Origin: Collimonas humicola
Lineage (GTDB): Bacteria > Pseudomonadota > Gammaproteobacteria > Burkholderiales > Burkholderiaceae_D
Direction of reading: 5' to 3'
NCBI RefSeq assembly: GCF_018304945.1
Contig: NZ_JAGQEE010000001.1
Span: 868,001-932,000 of the forward strand
Length of the DNA stretch: 64,000 nucleotides
In this document: positions 25,525-36,881 of the stretch, one piece after another
Position numbering within the stretch: the stretch's first letter is position 1
Layout: each line of letters opens with the position of its first letter
Position numbers and translations under genes: made by a program
Notes under the pieces: model-generated
Databases searched by the model: none
The model's input: only the letters and a program-made list of their open reading frames with translations
Told to the model about the DNA's origin: nothing

Positions 25525-25734
25525 ATGACTCAAGAAGAACGCATGGTCGACATCGAAATCAAGCTGACGCGCCAGGACGACCTGCTCGATGAGCTGAACA
25601 AGCTGGTATATCGTCAGCAATTGAAGATAGACCAGCTTGAAACGCTGTGCGCCGCGCTGGCGCAGCGTATCAAGGATGCCGCCGACAACAGTAATGCGAA
25701 CCAGGCCGCCAACGAGCGGCCTCCGCACTACTGA
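25525..25734 (+). CDS. slyX: SlyX family protein
   Basis: 69-aa protein of SlyX length and shape: MVDIEIKLTRQDDLLDELN and VYRQQLKIDQLETLCAAL form a continuous coiled coil, followed by a polar tail ending ERPPHY, close to the PPHY end typical of SlyX. AGGGA precedes ATG 25525 by five bases; a longer frame to 25378 has no ribosome site. Cytoplasmic; biochemical role unknown in all organisms. It is convergent with the aminopeptidase gene 15 bp downstream. Confidence 0.85.
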   Translation: MTQEERMVDIEIKLTRQDDLLDELNKLVYRQQLKIDQLETLCAALAQRIKDAADNSNANQAANERPPHY

Positions 25735-25749
25735 TCTGATCACTCGGCT

Positions 25750-27570
25750 CTACAAAGGCTGGGTACGTTCTTCCAGCCACTGTTTGGCGTCGCCCTGCAC
25801 ATGCGGCGACAGGCGCGAGCGTACTTCGGCGTGATAAGCGTTGAGCCAGATTATCTCGTCGCTGCGCAACAGGCTGGCGTCGAGGCAGCGCGTATCGATA
25901 GGACACAGGGTCAGCGTCTCGAAGCGCAGATAGTCGCCAAACTCCGTGCTCTCCGCCTCCTGGTTCAGCACCAGGTTTTCAATCCGCACGCCCCAGCGGC
26001 CGGGACGGTATATTCCCGGCTCGATCGAGGTGATCATGCCTGCCTCCATGGCGGTATGCGCTTCCGGCGCCGCGCTGTTGGCAATCACCTGCGGACCTTC
26101 ATGCACATTCAGGAAGTAACCGACGCCGTGGCCTGTACCGTGGCCGTAGTCGATGCCGGCGGCCCAGATCGGCGCGCGCGCGATGGCGTCCAGCATCGGC
26201 GATTTGAGCGAGCGCGGGAATTGCGCCGACGACAGCGCAATCACACCTTTCAGCACCAGCGTGCAATCGCGCTTCTGCGCGGCTGAGGGCTGGCCGACCG
26301 GCACCATGCGGGTGATGTCAGTGGTGCCGCCGACATACTGGCCGCCGGAATCGATCAGCAGCAGGCCCTCGCCGCTGATGGTTGCGTGCGATTCGGCAGT
26401 TGCCTTGTAATGCGGCATGGCGCCGTTGGCGTTGAAGCCGGCAATCGTGGCAAAGCTCGGACTGACAAAACCGGGCCGGCGCGCACGCGCAGCCGTTATG
26501 TGGGTGTCGACCATCAACTCGGTGACGGCTTCCTGCTCGCGCCTGGCGATCGCCTGGTCCAGCCAGCTGAAGAATTCGCACAAGGCAGCGCCATCCTGCT
26601 CCATGGCAGCGCGCACATGGACGACTTCTTCGGCGCTCTTGCGCGACTTGGCGAAGGTGGTCGGGTTGATCGCTTCCACTACCTTGACCGTGGCGCCGAC
26701 CGCCTGGCGCAACCCCAGCGTGACGCGACGCGGATCGAGCAGCAGGACGGCATCGGCCGGCAACGCCACCAAAGCTTCGGTGGCTTGCGCATACGGCGCC
26801 AGCACGACGTCGTCCTGGCTGAGCAGCGCGCGCAAGGCCTCCGGGACTTTGCCGTCGGCGACGAACAGCGTGGCTTGCTGCGGCCCGATCAGTGCGTGGG
26901 CCAGGAATACCGGATTGAAATTGACGTCGGCGCCGCGCAGGTTGAACAGGTAGGCGATATCGTCCAGGGTCGAAATGAAATGCCAGCCGGCGCCCTGCTG
27001 CTGCATGGCCTGGCGCAGGTTGGCCAGCTTGGCGGCGCGCGTGAGCGGTGCGTAGGCGGCGTCGTGCTGATAGATTTCAGCCATGGGCAAGCCTGGCCGT
27101 TCGCTCCAGATCTCGCCGAGGACATCGAGATCGGTGCGCAGCTTGCTGCCGCCCTTGGTCAAAGCCTGCTCCAGCGCGCGCGCCGTGGCCAGGCCCAGCA
27201 CCGCGGCATCGACCGCCAATGTCTGGCCGGCCTGCAGGTTGTTCGACAGCCAGTCCAGGTGCAGCAGGCTGCTGCCGGTGGGCGTTTTCATCAGGACGAT
27301 TTCGGTCCCGGCCAGCTCGGCTTCGGCCTGCGACCAGTAACGGCTGTCAGCCCAGAGGCCGGCGAAATCGGCGGTAATGATCAGGTTGGCGACCGATCCG
27401 GTGAATCCCGACAGCCATTCCCGGCCCTTCCATCGTCCCGGCAGGTACTCGGACAGATGCGGATCGGCCGACGGAATCAGGCAAGCATCGACATTGTGGC
27501 GCTTCATGGCATCGCGCAGCAGCTGGATGCGCGGCGCGGCGGTAGTTTGGGAGAAGGTTCTGGAGTTCAT
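25750..27570 (-). CDS. Xaa-Pro aminopeptidase (M24B, long two-N-domain type)
   Basis: 606-aa cytoplasmic metallopeptidase of the long aminopeptidase P type. Two creatinase-like N-terminal domains (~1-310) precede a pita-bread domain. The metal ligands are in order: both Asp in DSGGQYVGGTTDITRM, His in GHGTGHGVGYFLNVHEGP, Glu in SIEPGIYRPGRWG and Glu in GVRIENLVL. It removes N-terminal residues preceding proline. ATG 27568-27570 (MNSRTFSQ) is preferred over an in-frame start at 27603, but neither has a strong ribosome site. Confidence 0.92.
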   Translation of the reverse strand: MNSRTFSQTTAAPRIQLLRDAMKRHNVDACLIPSADPHLSEYLPGRWKGREWLSGFTGSVANLIITADFAGLWADSRYWSQAEAELAGTEIVLMKTPTGSSLLHLDWLSNNLQAGQTLAVDAAVLGLATARALEQALTKGGSKLRTDLDVLGEIWSERPGLPMAEIYQHDAAYAPLTRAAKLANLRQAMQQQGAGWHFISTLDDIAYLFNLRGADVNFNPVFLAHALIGPQQATLFVADGKVPEALRALLSQDDVVLAPYAQATEALVALPADAVLLLDPRRVTLGLRQAVGATVKVVEAINPTTFAKSRKSAEEVVHVRAAMEQDGAALCEFFSWLDQAIARREQEAVTELMVDTHITAARARRPGFVSPSFATIAGFNANGAMPHYKATAESHATISGEGLLLIDSGGQYVGGTTDITRMVPVGQPSAAQKRDCTLVLKGVIALSSAQFPRSLKSPMLDAIARAPIWAAGIDYGHGTGHGVGYFLNVHEGPQVIANSAAPEAHTAMEAGMITSIEPGIYRPGRWGVRIENLVLNQEAESTEFGDYLRFETLTLCPIDTRCLDASLLRSDEIIWLNAYHAEVRSRLSPHVQGDAKQWLEERTQPL

Positions 27571-27773
27571 CGTTGAGTGTGGGCAGAATGGAAATTCGGA
27601 CAATTCAATTAGGGAGAGTCACTTACCGCTAAGCTGTCAAGCATACCATTGCACAAGCAGGAACGGGAGCCTTGCGCCCTACCCAACTGACAATCAAAAA
27701 AACGAGTAAGCTCTGACGTCACAGCCGCTGCAAAATATTCTGATCATCATAATTTCTCACAGAGGAAATCGTC

Positions 27774-29894
<2,121 letters not shown>

Positions 29895-29905
29895 CAGTCG
29901 CTGCC

Positions 29906-29927
29906 GGCCGGGCAGCTCAGCCCGGCC
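29906..29927. terminator. GC-rich hairpin between convergent fusA and ribA
   Basis: GGCCGGGC (29906-29913) pairs with GCCCGGCC (29920-29927) around AGCTCA; CGCT/AGCG outside can extend it with a bulge. There is no T tract, but it fills the 38-bp gap between two converging stops, so a bidirectional transcript end is likely. Confidence 0.55.
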
Positions 29928-29932
29928 AGCGC

Positions 29933-30607
29933 TTACAGCTCGTTTTCGTCGAGATCCCGCTCCAGGCCGTCGACCGGCAGCAGATGCCCGAGCTTGGCGG
30001 CTTTGGTATCCAGGTATTTGGCATTGAAGGGATTACGGTTGAGCATCAGCGGAATCCGTTCGACCACGTTGATGCCGATTTTCTGCAGCGCAGCCACCTT
30101 GCGCGGATTGTTTGTCATCAGCCGCAGCGCGGTGATGTCCAGGTGTTCCAGCATGGTTTCGCACAGGCTGTAGTCGCGCAGATCCGCGGCAAAGCCCAGT
30201 TGCTGGTTGGCTTCCACCGTATCGGCGCCGCCATCCTGCAAATGATAAGCGCGCAGCTTGTTGATCAGGCCGATGCCTCGCCCTTCCTGGCGCAGGTACA
30301 AGATGGCGCCGCGCCCTTCGGCGGCGATCTTCTGCAGGGCCCCTTCGAGCTGGGCGCCGCAATCGCAGCGTTGGCTGAACAGCGCATCGCCGGTCAGGCA
30401 CTCGGAATGGACGCGCGCCAGCACCGGCGCGCCGTCGTTGACTTCACCCAGTGTCAGGGCCAGATGTTCTTTGCCGGTGCTGTGCTCGAAGAATGCGTGC
30501 AGCTGGAAAGTCGCCCATGGCGTCGGCAGCGCGCACGAGGTCACATACTCCAGCGGTTGATTGACTGAGGCGGCAGGTAGATTGCCTTTATTATTAGTGG
30601 TGCTCAT
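29933..30607 (-). CDS. ribA: GTP cyclohydrolase II
   Basis: 224-aa stand-alone RibA without a DHBP-synthase domain. Zinc ligands lie in [20 protein letters not shown] (three Cys), and the catalytic region [17 protein letters not shown] follows; the C-terminus has LMTNNPRKV, typical of the family. It opens GTP to start riboflavin synthesis, in the cytoplasm. About 25 extra N-terminal residues compared with E. coli RibA are low-complexity polar. Its leader carries a perfect 10-bp palindrome at 30632-30658. No other rib genes adjoin it. Confidence 0.95.
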   Translation of the reverse strand: MSTTNNKGNLPAASVNQPLEYVTSCALPTPWATFQLHAFFEHSTGKEHLALTLGEVNDGAPVLARVHSECLTGDALFSQRCDCGAQLEGALQKIAAEGRGAILYLRQEGRGIGLINKLRAYHLQDGGADTVEANQQLGFAADLRDYSLCETMLEHLDITALRLMTNNPRKVAALQKIGINVVERIPLMLNRNPFNAKYLDTKAAKLGHLLPVDGLERDLDENEL

Positions 30608-30631
30608 CAGATAGATTCAAAGTGAATAAAA

Positions 30632-30658
30632 GGCATGTCATTGCATAAATGACATGCC
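30632..30658. promoter_or_regulatory. Perfect 10-7-10 palindrome upstream of ribA
   Basis: GGCATGTCAT (30632-30641) faces ATGACATGCC (30649-30658). It ends 24 bp before the ribA start. It is too small for an FMN riboswitch; a repressor site or leader hairpin is possible. The rest of the 247-bp gap to pqiA shows nothing definite. Confidence 0.45.
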
Positions 30659-30854
30659 CGCAAATAATATGTGGCTTAACATTGTCCGGCGCAGCTGTCA
30701 TTCTACGATTTTTCGAAAATATACGTATGACGGCAGCTCGCGCAAATCGCTCGCTACCTCGTAAATAGGGATTAATCCGGCGTTTTCAACACTCTGCCCG
30801 GTGTTTGAAGGGATTTATTGCTAGAATCTCATCTACTCAAAATGAAGACTATCA

Positions 30855-31481
30855 ATGCGCGAAGTCCCAGACCTGATTGCCTGCGAAGGATGCGATGCCC
30901 TGTACCGCAAGGTGCAGCTGCGCCGCGGCGAGATAGCCCATTGTCCGCGCTGCGGCGCCGAGCTGGACCGCGACGACGGCCGCCAGCGCGAACGCATCCT
31001 GCCGCTGACCGTGGCCAGCCTGATCATGTTTTTCATCGCCAACTGCTTCCCGATCGTTGAAATCGAGCTGCAAGGCCTGCGCAGCCAGACCACCCTGTTC
31101 GGCGCCGTGCTCTCGCTGAACGCCGAGGGCATGTCGCTGGTGGCCATGCTGGTGCTGGCGACCACCATCCTGTTCCCGCTGCTGCAACTGCTGTTCCTGC
31201 TGTACCTGCTGCTGACGCTGCACAACGAGCGCAGTCCGCCCGGCTTCCGCTGGCTGGTGCATGCCATGCAGAACCTGCGGCCCTGGGGCATGGTGGAAGT
31301 ATTCCTGCTGGGGGTACTGGTGGCGGTGGTCAAGCTGTCGAACATGGCTACGGTGCTGCCCGGCGTGGCGCTCTGGGCCTTCGGCGTGCTGACCGTGCTG
31401 CTGACAGCAGTGGTTTCCTTCAATCCGCGCCGCTTCTGGCAGATGGCGTTTGCCGACGGCAGCCAGCAAGGATCGCCATGA
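30855..31481 (+). CDS. pqiA: PqiA-type membrane protein, first half-length copy
   Basis: 208-aa inner-membrane protein: an N-terminal zinc-ribbon (CEGCDALY, then CPRCGAELDR) followed by about four membrane helices. It corresponds to one half of E. coli PqiA (417 aa), which has two ribbon-plus-four-helix units. The second half is the next gene, overlapping by 4 bp (ATGA). PqiA works with the MCE protein PqiB and lipoprotein PqiC in lipid transport between membranes. First gene of pqiAABC. Confidence 0.92.
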   Translation: MREVPDLIACEGCDALYRKVQLRRGEIAHCPRCGAELDRDDGRQRERILPLTVASLIMFFIANCFPIVEIELQGLRSQTTLFGAVLSLNAEGMSLVAMLVLATTILFPLLQLLFLLYLLLTLHNERSPPGFRWLVHAMQNLRPWGMVEVFLLGVLVAVVKLSNMATVLPGVALWAFGVLTVLLTAVVSFNPRRFWQMAFADGSQQGSP

Positions 31482-32191
31482 ACAGCGCCGACAATGTCGA
31501 TTATGCCGACAATCCGATCATCGTCGCCGGCGACGAAGACCTGGCGGTGCATACCGCCGCCAGCCACGGCATGATGTCTTGCCACCATTGCGGCACGGTG
31601 TGGCAGGACGTGGCCGAGCATGAAGACTGCCAGCGCTGCGGCACCGCGCTGCACCTGCGCAAGCCGCATAGCATCATGCGCAGCTGGGCGCTGCTGATCG
31701 CTGCCTGCATCATGTACATTCCGGCCAACCTGATGCCGGTGATGGTCACCAAGACTTTGCTGGGCGTGCAGCAGGACACCATCATGAGCGGCGTCATCTA
31801 TTTCTGGGTCTCCGGCTCCTGGGAGCTGGCTGCGATCATTTTCATCGCCAGTTTCCTGGTGCCGCTGTTCAAGCTGGCGTCGCTGATCCTGCTGACCGCG
31901 GCGGCGCAAAAACAGAGCCGCTGGCGCCGCCTGCAGCGAGCGAAACTGTATCGGCTGGTGGAAATCATAGGCCGCTGGTCGATGCTGGACGTGTTCGTCG
32001 TGTCGCTGCTGGCGGGGCTGGTGCAGATTGAAGGTTTTGCCAAGATCACTGCCGGCTTCGGCGTGCTGGCGTTCGCCTCGGTGGTGGTGCTGACCATGCT
32101 GGCCGCGCTCAGCTTCGACCCGCGCCTCACCTGGGATAACAGTGAAAACCGCATTCAGCAGGAAAATAAGCAATTAAGTGAAAGCACATGA
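31478..32191 (+). CDS. pqiA: PqiA-type membrane protein, second half-length copy
   Basis: 237-aa partner of the preceding gene with the same plan: zinc ribbon CHHCGTVW and CQRCGTALH, then RSWALLIAACIMYIPANLMP and three more membrane helices. It overlaps its neighbours by 4 bp on each side, so the two PqiA halves and PqiB are translated together. Likely function: inner-membrane component of a Pqi lipid-trafficking system. Confidence 0.92.
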   Translation: MNSADNVDYADNPIIVAGDEDLAVHTAASHGMMSCHHCGTVWQDVAEHEDCQRCGTALHLRKPHSIMRSWALLIAACIMYIPANLMPVMVTKTLLGVQQDTIMSGVIYFWVSGSWELAAIIFIASFLVPLFKLASLILLTAAAQKQSRWRRLQRAKLYRLVEIIGRWSMLDVFVVSLLAGLVQIEGFAKITAGFGVLAFASVVVLTMLAALSFDPRLTWDNSENRIQQENKQLSEST

Positions 32192-33828
32192 TGAGTGAAG
32201 AGAACACCCCGCCAGCCCCCCTGCCGCCGCTGCCGGAACCTAAGCTGAGCCGCAGGCGCGACTGGCTGCCGTCGCTGATCTGGCTGATTCCTATCGTTGC
32301 CGCCGTGGTCGGCCTGACGCTGGTAGTCAAGATCCTGGTCGAACGCGGGCCGTCGATCACCATCACCTTCCGCACCGCCGAAGGCCTGGAAGCCGGCAAG
32401 ACCAAGGTCAAGTACAAGGATGTCGACATCGGCCTGGTGCAGACCATCACCCTCAGCAAGGACCGCTCGCACGTGCTGGCCAACGTCCAGCTGTCGAAGG
32501 AAGCGGAGAGCTTCACCGCCGCCGATACCCGCTTCTGGGTGGTGCGGCCGCGGGTCGCGGCTTCAGGCGTCTCCGGGCTGGGCACCCTGCTGTCGGGCGC
32601 CTACATCGGCGCCGACGCCGGCACCGCCAAGGATAAAAAGGACGAGTTCACCGGCCTGGAAGTGCAGCCTATCGTCAGGCTCGACGCCAGCGGCAAGCAG
32701 TACATGCTGCACGCCACCGATATCGGCTCGCTGGATATCGGTTCACCGATCTATTTCCGCCGCATCAAGGTCGGCCAGCTGGCCGCCTACGATCTGGACG
32801 AAGACGGCAAAGGCGTGACGCTGCGCATTTTCATCGATGCGCCGTACGACAAGTTCATCGGCGTCAATACCCGCTTCTGGCATGCCAGCGGCTTCGACAT
32901 GCAGATCAACGCCAGCGGCTTCAAGCTGCGCACGCAATCGCTGGCGACCGTGGTGCTGGGCGGCATCGCGTTCCAGTCGCCGGATGACGAACTGGGCATG
33001 AAAGCCAAGGAAAACACCACCTTCAACCTGGCGCCGGACGAAGAAGCCGCCCTGAAAGAGCCGGACGGGCCGTCAGAAACCGTGGTCATGTATTTCAACC
33101 AGTCGCTGCGCGGCCTGACGCCGGGCACCACGGTCGATTTCCGCGGCGTGGTGCTGGGCGAAGTCAAATCGATAGGCATCGAGTACGACGCCAAGCTGCG
33201 CGAATTCCAGATGCCGGTCGCGGTGCAGATCTATCCGGAGCGGCTGGGGCGCAAGTATGCCGAGGATGAGCGTCATTCCACCTATACCGCCAAGCAGCGG
33301 CTGGAATACATGGTCAGCCGCGGCTTGCGCGCACAGCTGCGGACCGGCAACCTGCTGACCGGCCAGTTGTATATCGCGCTCGACTTTTTCCCGAAAGCGC
33401 CGCCGGTCAAAATCGACACCTCGACTTCCGTGATCGTGTTGCCGACCATCCCGAACAGCCTGGATGAAATCCAGTCGCAGATCGCCGAGATCGCCAAGAA
33501 GCTGAGCAAGGTGCCGTTCGACCAGATCGCCGCCGACCTGCAGAAGACCATCGGCACCATGAACCGCACCCTGCTCAACGCCGAGCAGCTGACCAAGAGC
33601 CTGAACAACGACGTCGCGCCGGAAATCATGGCGGCGATGAAGGACGTGCGCAAGACGCTGGACAACGCCGACCGCACCCTGTCCGACAATTCGCCGCTGC
33701 AGCAGGACATCCGCCAGACCTTGCAGGAACTGACGCGTTCGGCGGCCTCGGTGCGCATCCTGACCGATTACCTGGAACGCCATCCGGAGTCACTGATCCG
33801 CGGCAAGCAAGAGGAAAGCAATAAATGA
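32188..33828 (+). CDS. pqiB: PqiB-type MCE protein
   Basis: 546-aa periplasm-spanning protein anchored by one N-terminal helix (SLIWLIPIVAAVVGLTLVVK, ~30-50). Three MCE domains follow: ITITFRTAEGLEAGKTKVKY (~55-145), DIGSLDIGSPIYFRRIKVGQ (~175-270) and TTVDFRGVVLGEVKSIGIEY (~310-400). A C-terminal amphipathic helical region (~430-540) is expected to build the needle-like channel seen in E. coli PqiB. Two adjacent ATGs are possible starts (32188, 32191). Confidence 0.94.
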   Translation: MMSEENTPPAPLPPLPEPKLSRRRDWLPSLIWLIPIVAAVVGLTLVVKILVERGPSITITFRTAEGLEAGKTKVKYKDVDIGLVQTITLSKDRSHVLANVQLSKEAESFTAADTRFWVVRPRVAASGVSGLGTLLSGAYIGADAGTAKDKKDEFTGLEVQPIVRLDASGKQYMLHATDIGSLDIGSPIYFRRIKVGQLAAYDLDEDGKGVTLRIFIDAPYDKFIGVNTRFWHASGFDMQINASGFKLRTQSLATVVLGGIAFQSPDDELGMKAKENTTFNLAPDEEAALKEPDGPSETVVMYFNQSLRGLTPGTTVDFRGVVLGEVKSIGIEYDAKLREFQMPVAVQIYPERLGRKYAEDERHSTYTAKQRLEYMVSRGLRAQLRTGNLLTGQLYIALDFFPKAPPVKIDTSTSVIVLPTIPNSLDEIQSQIAEIAKKLSKVPFDQIAADLQKTIGTMNRTLLNAEQLTKSLNNDVAPEIMAAMKDVRKTLDNADRTLSDNSPLQQDIRQTLQELTRSAASVRILTDYLERHPESLIRGKQEESNK

Positions 33829-34463
33829 TATCGACCAAGACCACAGCAAGCCGCGCGCGCGGCGCTCTCTTCACCCTGGCAACGGCGCTGGCGCTGGCCG
33901 GATGCGCCTCCAGCCCGACGCGCTTCTATACCCTGTCGGCGCCGCCGGCGGCGGTGCCGGCGCAGGCACAGAATGCGCGCCTGTTTATCGAAGTGTCACC
34001 GATCGCCCTGCCGGAGCGCCTGGCGCGGCCGCAACTGGTGGTGCGCAGCAGCGGCGCCAATGCCGGCGCCCGGGTTGACATCCTGGAACAGGAACGCTGG
34101 TCGTCGCCCTTCAACAACGAATTGCGCGATGCGCTCGCCAGCGGTCTCGCCAACCGCCTGGGCGCAACCGACGTCAGCCGCAGCGGCAGGCCGACCGACC
34201 AGCCGGTCTACCGGATCGCCATCGAACTGCGTGAATTCGATGCGGCTCCGGGTGATAAAGTGCAAGCCACCTACAGCTGGAGCATCACCCGTTCGGACAA
34301 CGCCAAGACCGGCGCCTGCCGGCTGACCGTCTCGGAGCCGGTCGCCGCCGGCATCGATGCCCTGGTGCTGGGCGTGCAACGGACAGTGGCCGATGCGGTC
34401 AACGCCATCGCCGCCAACGTCAACACGTTCAAGAGCGGCGCCACGCCGGCCTGCCAGGGCTGA
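33825..34463 (+). CDS. pqiC: PqiC-type (YmbA) outer-membrane lipoprotein
   Basis: 212-aa lipoprotein with signal and lipobox LAGC (Cys ~27), followed by SSPTRFYTL, the start typical of the PqiC/ABC-transport-auxiliary family. The body is a small alpha/beta domain. It overlaps pqiB by 4 bp and closes the operon. It should dock the PqiB channel at the outer membrane. Confidence 0.9.
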   Translation: MISTKTTASRARGALFTLATALALAGCASSPTRFYTLSAPPAAVPAQAQNARLFIEVSPIALPERLARPQLVVRSSGANAGARVDILEQERWSSPFNNELRDALASGLANRLGATDVSRSGRPTDQPVYRIAIELREFDAAPGDKVQATYSWSITRSDNAKTGACRLTVSEPVAAGIDALVLGVQRTVADAVNAIAANVNTFKSGATPACQG

Positions 34464-34503
34464 GGATGCGACGCCGTAATCCGGATACGACAGGTCAGCA
34501 GCC

Positions 34504-35781
34504 ATGACGGACAAACGGCGGGAACTGGAAAAATCAAAGAATATCGCGATGCTGTTCCTGGCCGCCGCCAGCATCGTATTTATCATCACCTTGCTGCTGC
34601 CCGGCGGCTTCTGGCCCGAGCTGGTCAAGGCCGTTTCCGAAGCGGCGATGGTGGGCGCGCTGGCCGACTGGTTTGCAGTGCACGCCCTGTTCCGGCGCGT
34701 GCCGATTCCTCTGCTGTCGCGCCATACCGCCATCATTCCCAAAAACAAGGACAAGATCGCGGACAACCTGGCGCTGTTCGTCAAGGATAAATTCTTCGAC
34801 GTCGAATCGATCGCCGGCCTGATCCGCAAGCACGACCCGGCCAAGCTGCTCTCCGCCTGGCTGACCGCCCCCGGCAATACCGAAAACTTCAGCCGCCACC
34901 TGCTGAGGGAAGCTGAGCGCATCCTGGACTTCATCGAGGACGCTCCGGTGCAGCGTTTCATGACAAGGGCGCTGCACGCGACGCTGGCAAAAGTGGACCT
35001 GTCGCAATCGGCAGGCGTGATTCTCGACCAGCTGACCAAGGACGGCCGCCACCAGGCTTTGCTGGACGAAGCGCTGGTGCAATGCGCCGGCTTGCTGGCA
35101 AATCCTGATACGCAAGAACTGATCGCCGGCGAAATCGTGATCTGGCTCAAGCAGGATCATCCGTTGAAAGAAAAAGTCCTGCCATCCGAATGGATAGGCC
35201 GGCAAGGCGCGGACATTGCCGTCAACGCAGTAAGCCATCTGATTGCGGAGATCGGCAGCGATAAAAACCATGCCTTGCGCGGCAGGTTCGACGTCTTCAC
35301 CAAGCGCTTCATCGAACAGCTCAAGGACGATCCGGAATTCATCGCCAAAGGAGAACAGATCAAAACCTACCTGCTCAACGACCCCACCCTGTACCTCTAT
35401 CTGAAAGACCTGTGGGGATCGCTGCGCGCATGGCTAAAGGAAGACCTGCGCCGGAGCGACTCGCTGCTGCACCGGAATATCGCCGACGCCGGCCATTGGC
35501 TGGGAAAGACGCTGGCGGACGATCCCGCATTCCGGCAATCGGTCAACCAGCACCTGGAGGAAGCGGCGAAGAATATGGCGCCCGATTTTGCCGATTTCCT
35601 GACCCGCCATATCAGCGATACCGTCAAAAACTGGGACAGCCGGGAAATGGCGCAGCAGATCGAGCTGAACATCGGCAAGGACCTGCAATGGATACGCATC
35701 AACGGCAGCATCGTCGGCGGCCTGATCGGCTTGCTGCTGTTCCTGATTTCCCAACTGCGGCAATGGTTGCCGCATCTTTAA
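34504..35781 (+). CDS. DUF445 family membrane protein (YjiN-like)
   Basis: 425 aa, the same length class as E. coli YjiN. An N-terminal hydrophobic hairpin (~15-60), then EAAMVGALADWFAVHALFRR, the family hallmark, a long helical soluble region, and a C-terminal helix (VGGLIGLLLFLISQLRQWL). Predicted inner-membrane protein of unknown function. It starts 40 bp after pqiC on the same strand, so read-through from pqi is possible but a role with Pqi is not known. Confidence 0.88.
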   Translation: MTDKRRELEKSKNIAMLFLAAASIVFIITLLLPGGFWPELVKAVSEAAMVGALADWFAVHALFRRVPIPLLSRHTAIIPKNKDKIADNLALFVKDKFFDVESIAGLIRKHDPAKLLSAWLTAPGNTENFSRHLLREAERILDFIEDAPVQRFMTRALHATLAKVDLSQSAGVILDQLTKDGRHQALLDEALVQCAGLLANPDTQELIAGEIVIWLKQDHPLKEKVLPSEWIGRQGADIAVNAVSHLIAEIGSDKNHALRGRFDVFTKRFIEQLKDDPEFIAKGEQIKTYLLNDPTLYLYLKDLWGSLRAWLKEDLRRSDSLLHRNIADAGHWLGKTLADDPAFRQSVNQHLEEAAKNMAPDFADFLTRHISDTVKNWDSREMAQQIELNIGKDLQWIRINGSIVGGLIGLLLFLISQLRQWLPHL

Positions 35782-35794
35782 GCAAGGCCGGCGC

Positions 35795-36529
35795 TCAGAA
35801 CCGTTCGTAGCCCAGCAGATAGCGCCACTCGCCGACCGCCAGGCCAGCCATCGGCAGGCGGCCGATGCGGATGCGCTTGATCGCCACCGCTTGCAGCCCG
35901 ACCTGTTCACACATATGCACCAGCAAGCCGCGCTGCGGCGCCTTGAGGGCGAAGCGCAGGCGCTTTTCATTCTGCCAGCTGACCTTGATCGGCGGCAGCG
36001 GCTTGCGGTTGAAGCTCAAACCGTGGTTCAGCAGCTTCAGGCCGTCCGGGACGATGTCGCCGGCGACTTCAACGATGAATTCGTGCTCGATCTTGGCGGC
36101 GTCGTCGACCAGCTTGCGCGTGACGCGCCAGTCCTGGCTGAAGATAAGCAGTCCGCTGGCCAGCGTTTCCAGCGGCTCGATCAGATTCAGGTTGCTCAGG
36201 TGGCGCTTGAGGAAGCGCAGTTCGGCACGATCGTCGGCGGCCCGCTTGTCCGCGGTCACCAGGCGCGCCGCCAGTTCGCTCATCGGCGTCTCGGCGAACA
36301 GGTTCAGCCCGGCCGGCTTATGGAACAGGATGGTGACCGGGTCTTGCGGTTCCAGCGTGGCGTCCGGCAGCAATTCGATTTGCTGCCGGATGCCGATGCG
36401 ATGTCCCGGCTCTTCTACCAGCACGCCGTCGACCTTGACCCAGCCGCCTTCGATGTATTGTTCGGCTTCGCGGCGTGAGCAGGAAAGCTGTTCGGCGAGT
36501 TGTTTTGCCAGGCGAACGGATTCAGTCAT
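35795..36529 (-). CDS. RsuA/RluB-family rRNA pseudouridine synthase with altered catalytic motif
   Basis: 244 aa. N-terminal S4 RNA-binding domain (SRREAEQYIEGGWVKVDGVLV, ~18-60), then a synthase domain with HKPAG, EHEFIVEVAG and the C-terminal RIRIGRLPMAGLAVGEWRYL typical of the family. The catalytic loop, normally GRLD-x-T/S-x-GLL, reads EPLETLASGLLIFSQD: the essential Asp position carries Glu. The protein may be a divergent subfamily or an inactive rRNA-binding relative. It is convergent with the DUF445 gene and 18 bp downstream of a small acidic gene. Confidence 0.82.
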   Translation of the reverse strand: MTESVRLAKQLAEQLSCSRREAEQYIEGGWVKVDGVLVEEPGHRIGIRQQIELLPDATLEPQDPVTILFHKPAGLNLFAETPMSELAARLVTADKRAADDRAELRFLKRHLSNLNLIEPLETLASGLLIFSQDWRVTRKLVDDAAKIEHEFIVEVAGDIVPDGLKLLNHGLSFNRKPLPPIKVSWQNEKRLRFALKAPQRGLLVHMCEQVGLQAVAIKRIRIGRLPMAGLAVGEWRYLLGYERF

Positions 36530-36547
36530 GTATGAGTGCCTTGATCT

Positions 36548-36772
36548 TTATTTGCGGTACAGTTCCGGACGCGACTTGTTGCGCTGTTCGTAAATGGTCT
36601 TGGCGTCTTCCCGCGCGCGCTCCAGCGTACGCATGGCCGGGTCGTCGTCGTGCAAGGTGAAAAAATCAGCGGCCTGGGCCCGCATCACGTATTTGATCGC
36701 AGCCTCATCCTTGAGGTCGTAGAACTCAACCATCAGCGTGGTGACTTCATCCAGATATTCTTCGTAGGTCAT
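36548..36772 (-). CDS. Small acidic conserved-type hypothetical protein
   Basis: 74 residues, strongly charged, all-helical in appearance (MTYEEYLDEVTTLMVEFYDL, then MRTLERAREDAKTIYEQ). AGGAG precedes ATG 36770-36772 at normal spacing. No membrane segment or Cys. Not recognised. It lies immediately upstream of the pseudouridine synthase gene on the same strand, so probably the two share a transcript. Confidence 0.7.
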   Translation of the reverse strand: MTYEEYLDEVTTLMVEFYDLKDEAAIKYVMRAQAADFFTLHDDDPAMRTLERAREDAKTIYEQRNKSRPELYRK

Positions 36773-36881
36773 GATTAACTCCTGTGTTTCCCGCCCTGCT
36801 CTCCTTCATCCACTGCGTTACAGGAAAAGCCGGGCGGGCGTATTTTCGCATCAAACAGAGCTGGCGACCAAGTTATCGGCC

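Noticed and set aside
30608..30854. FMN riboswitch before ribA
   Set aside because: Only a simple 27-bp palindrome is seen; the conserved multi-stem RFN element is absent.
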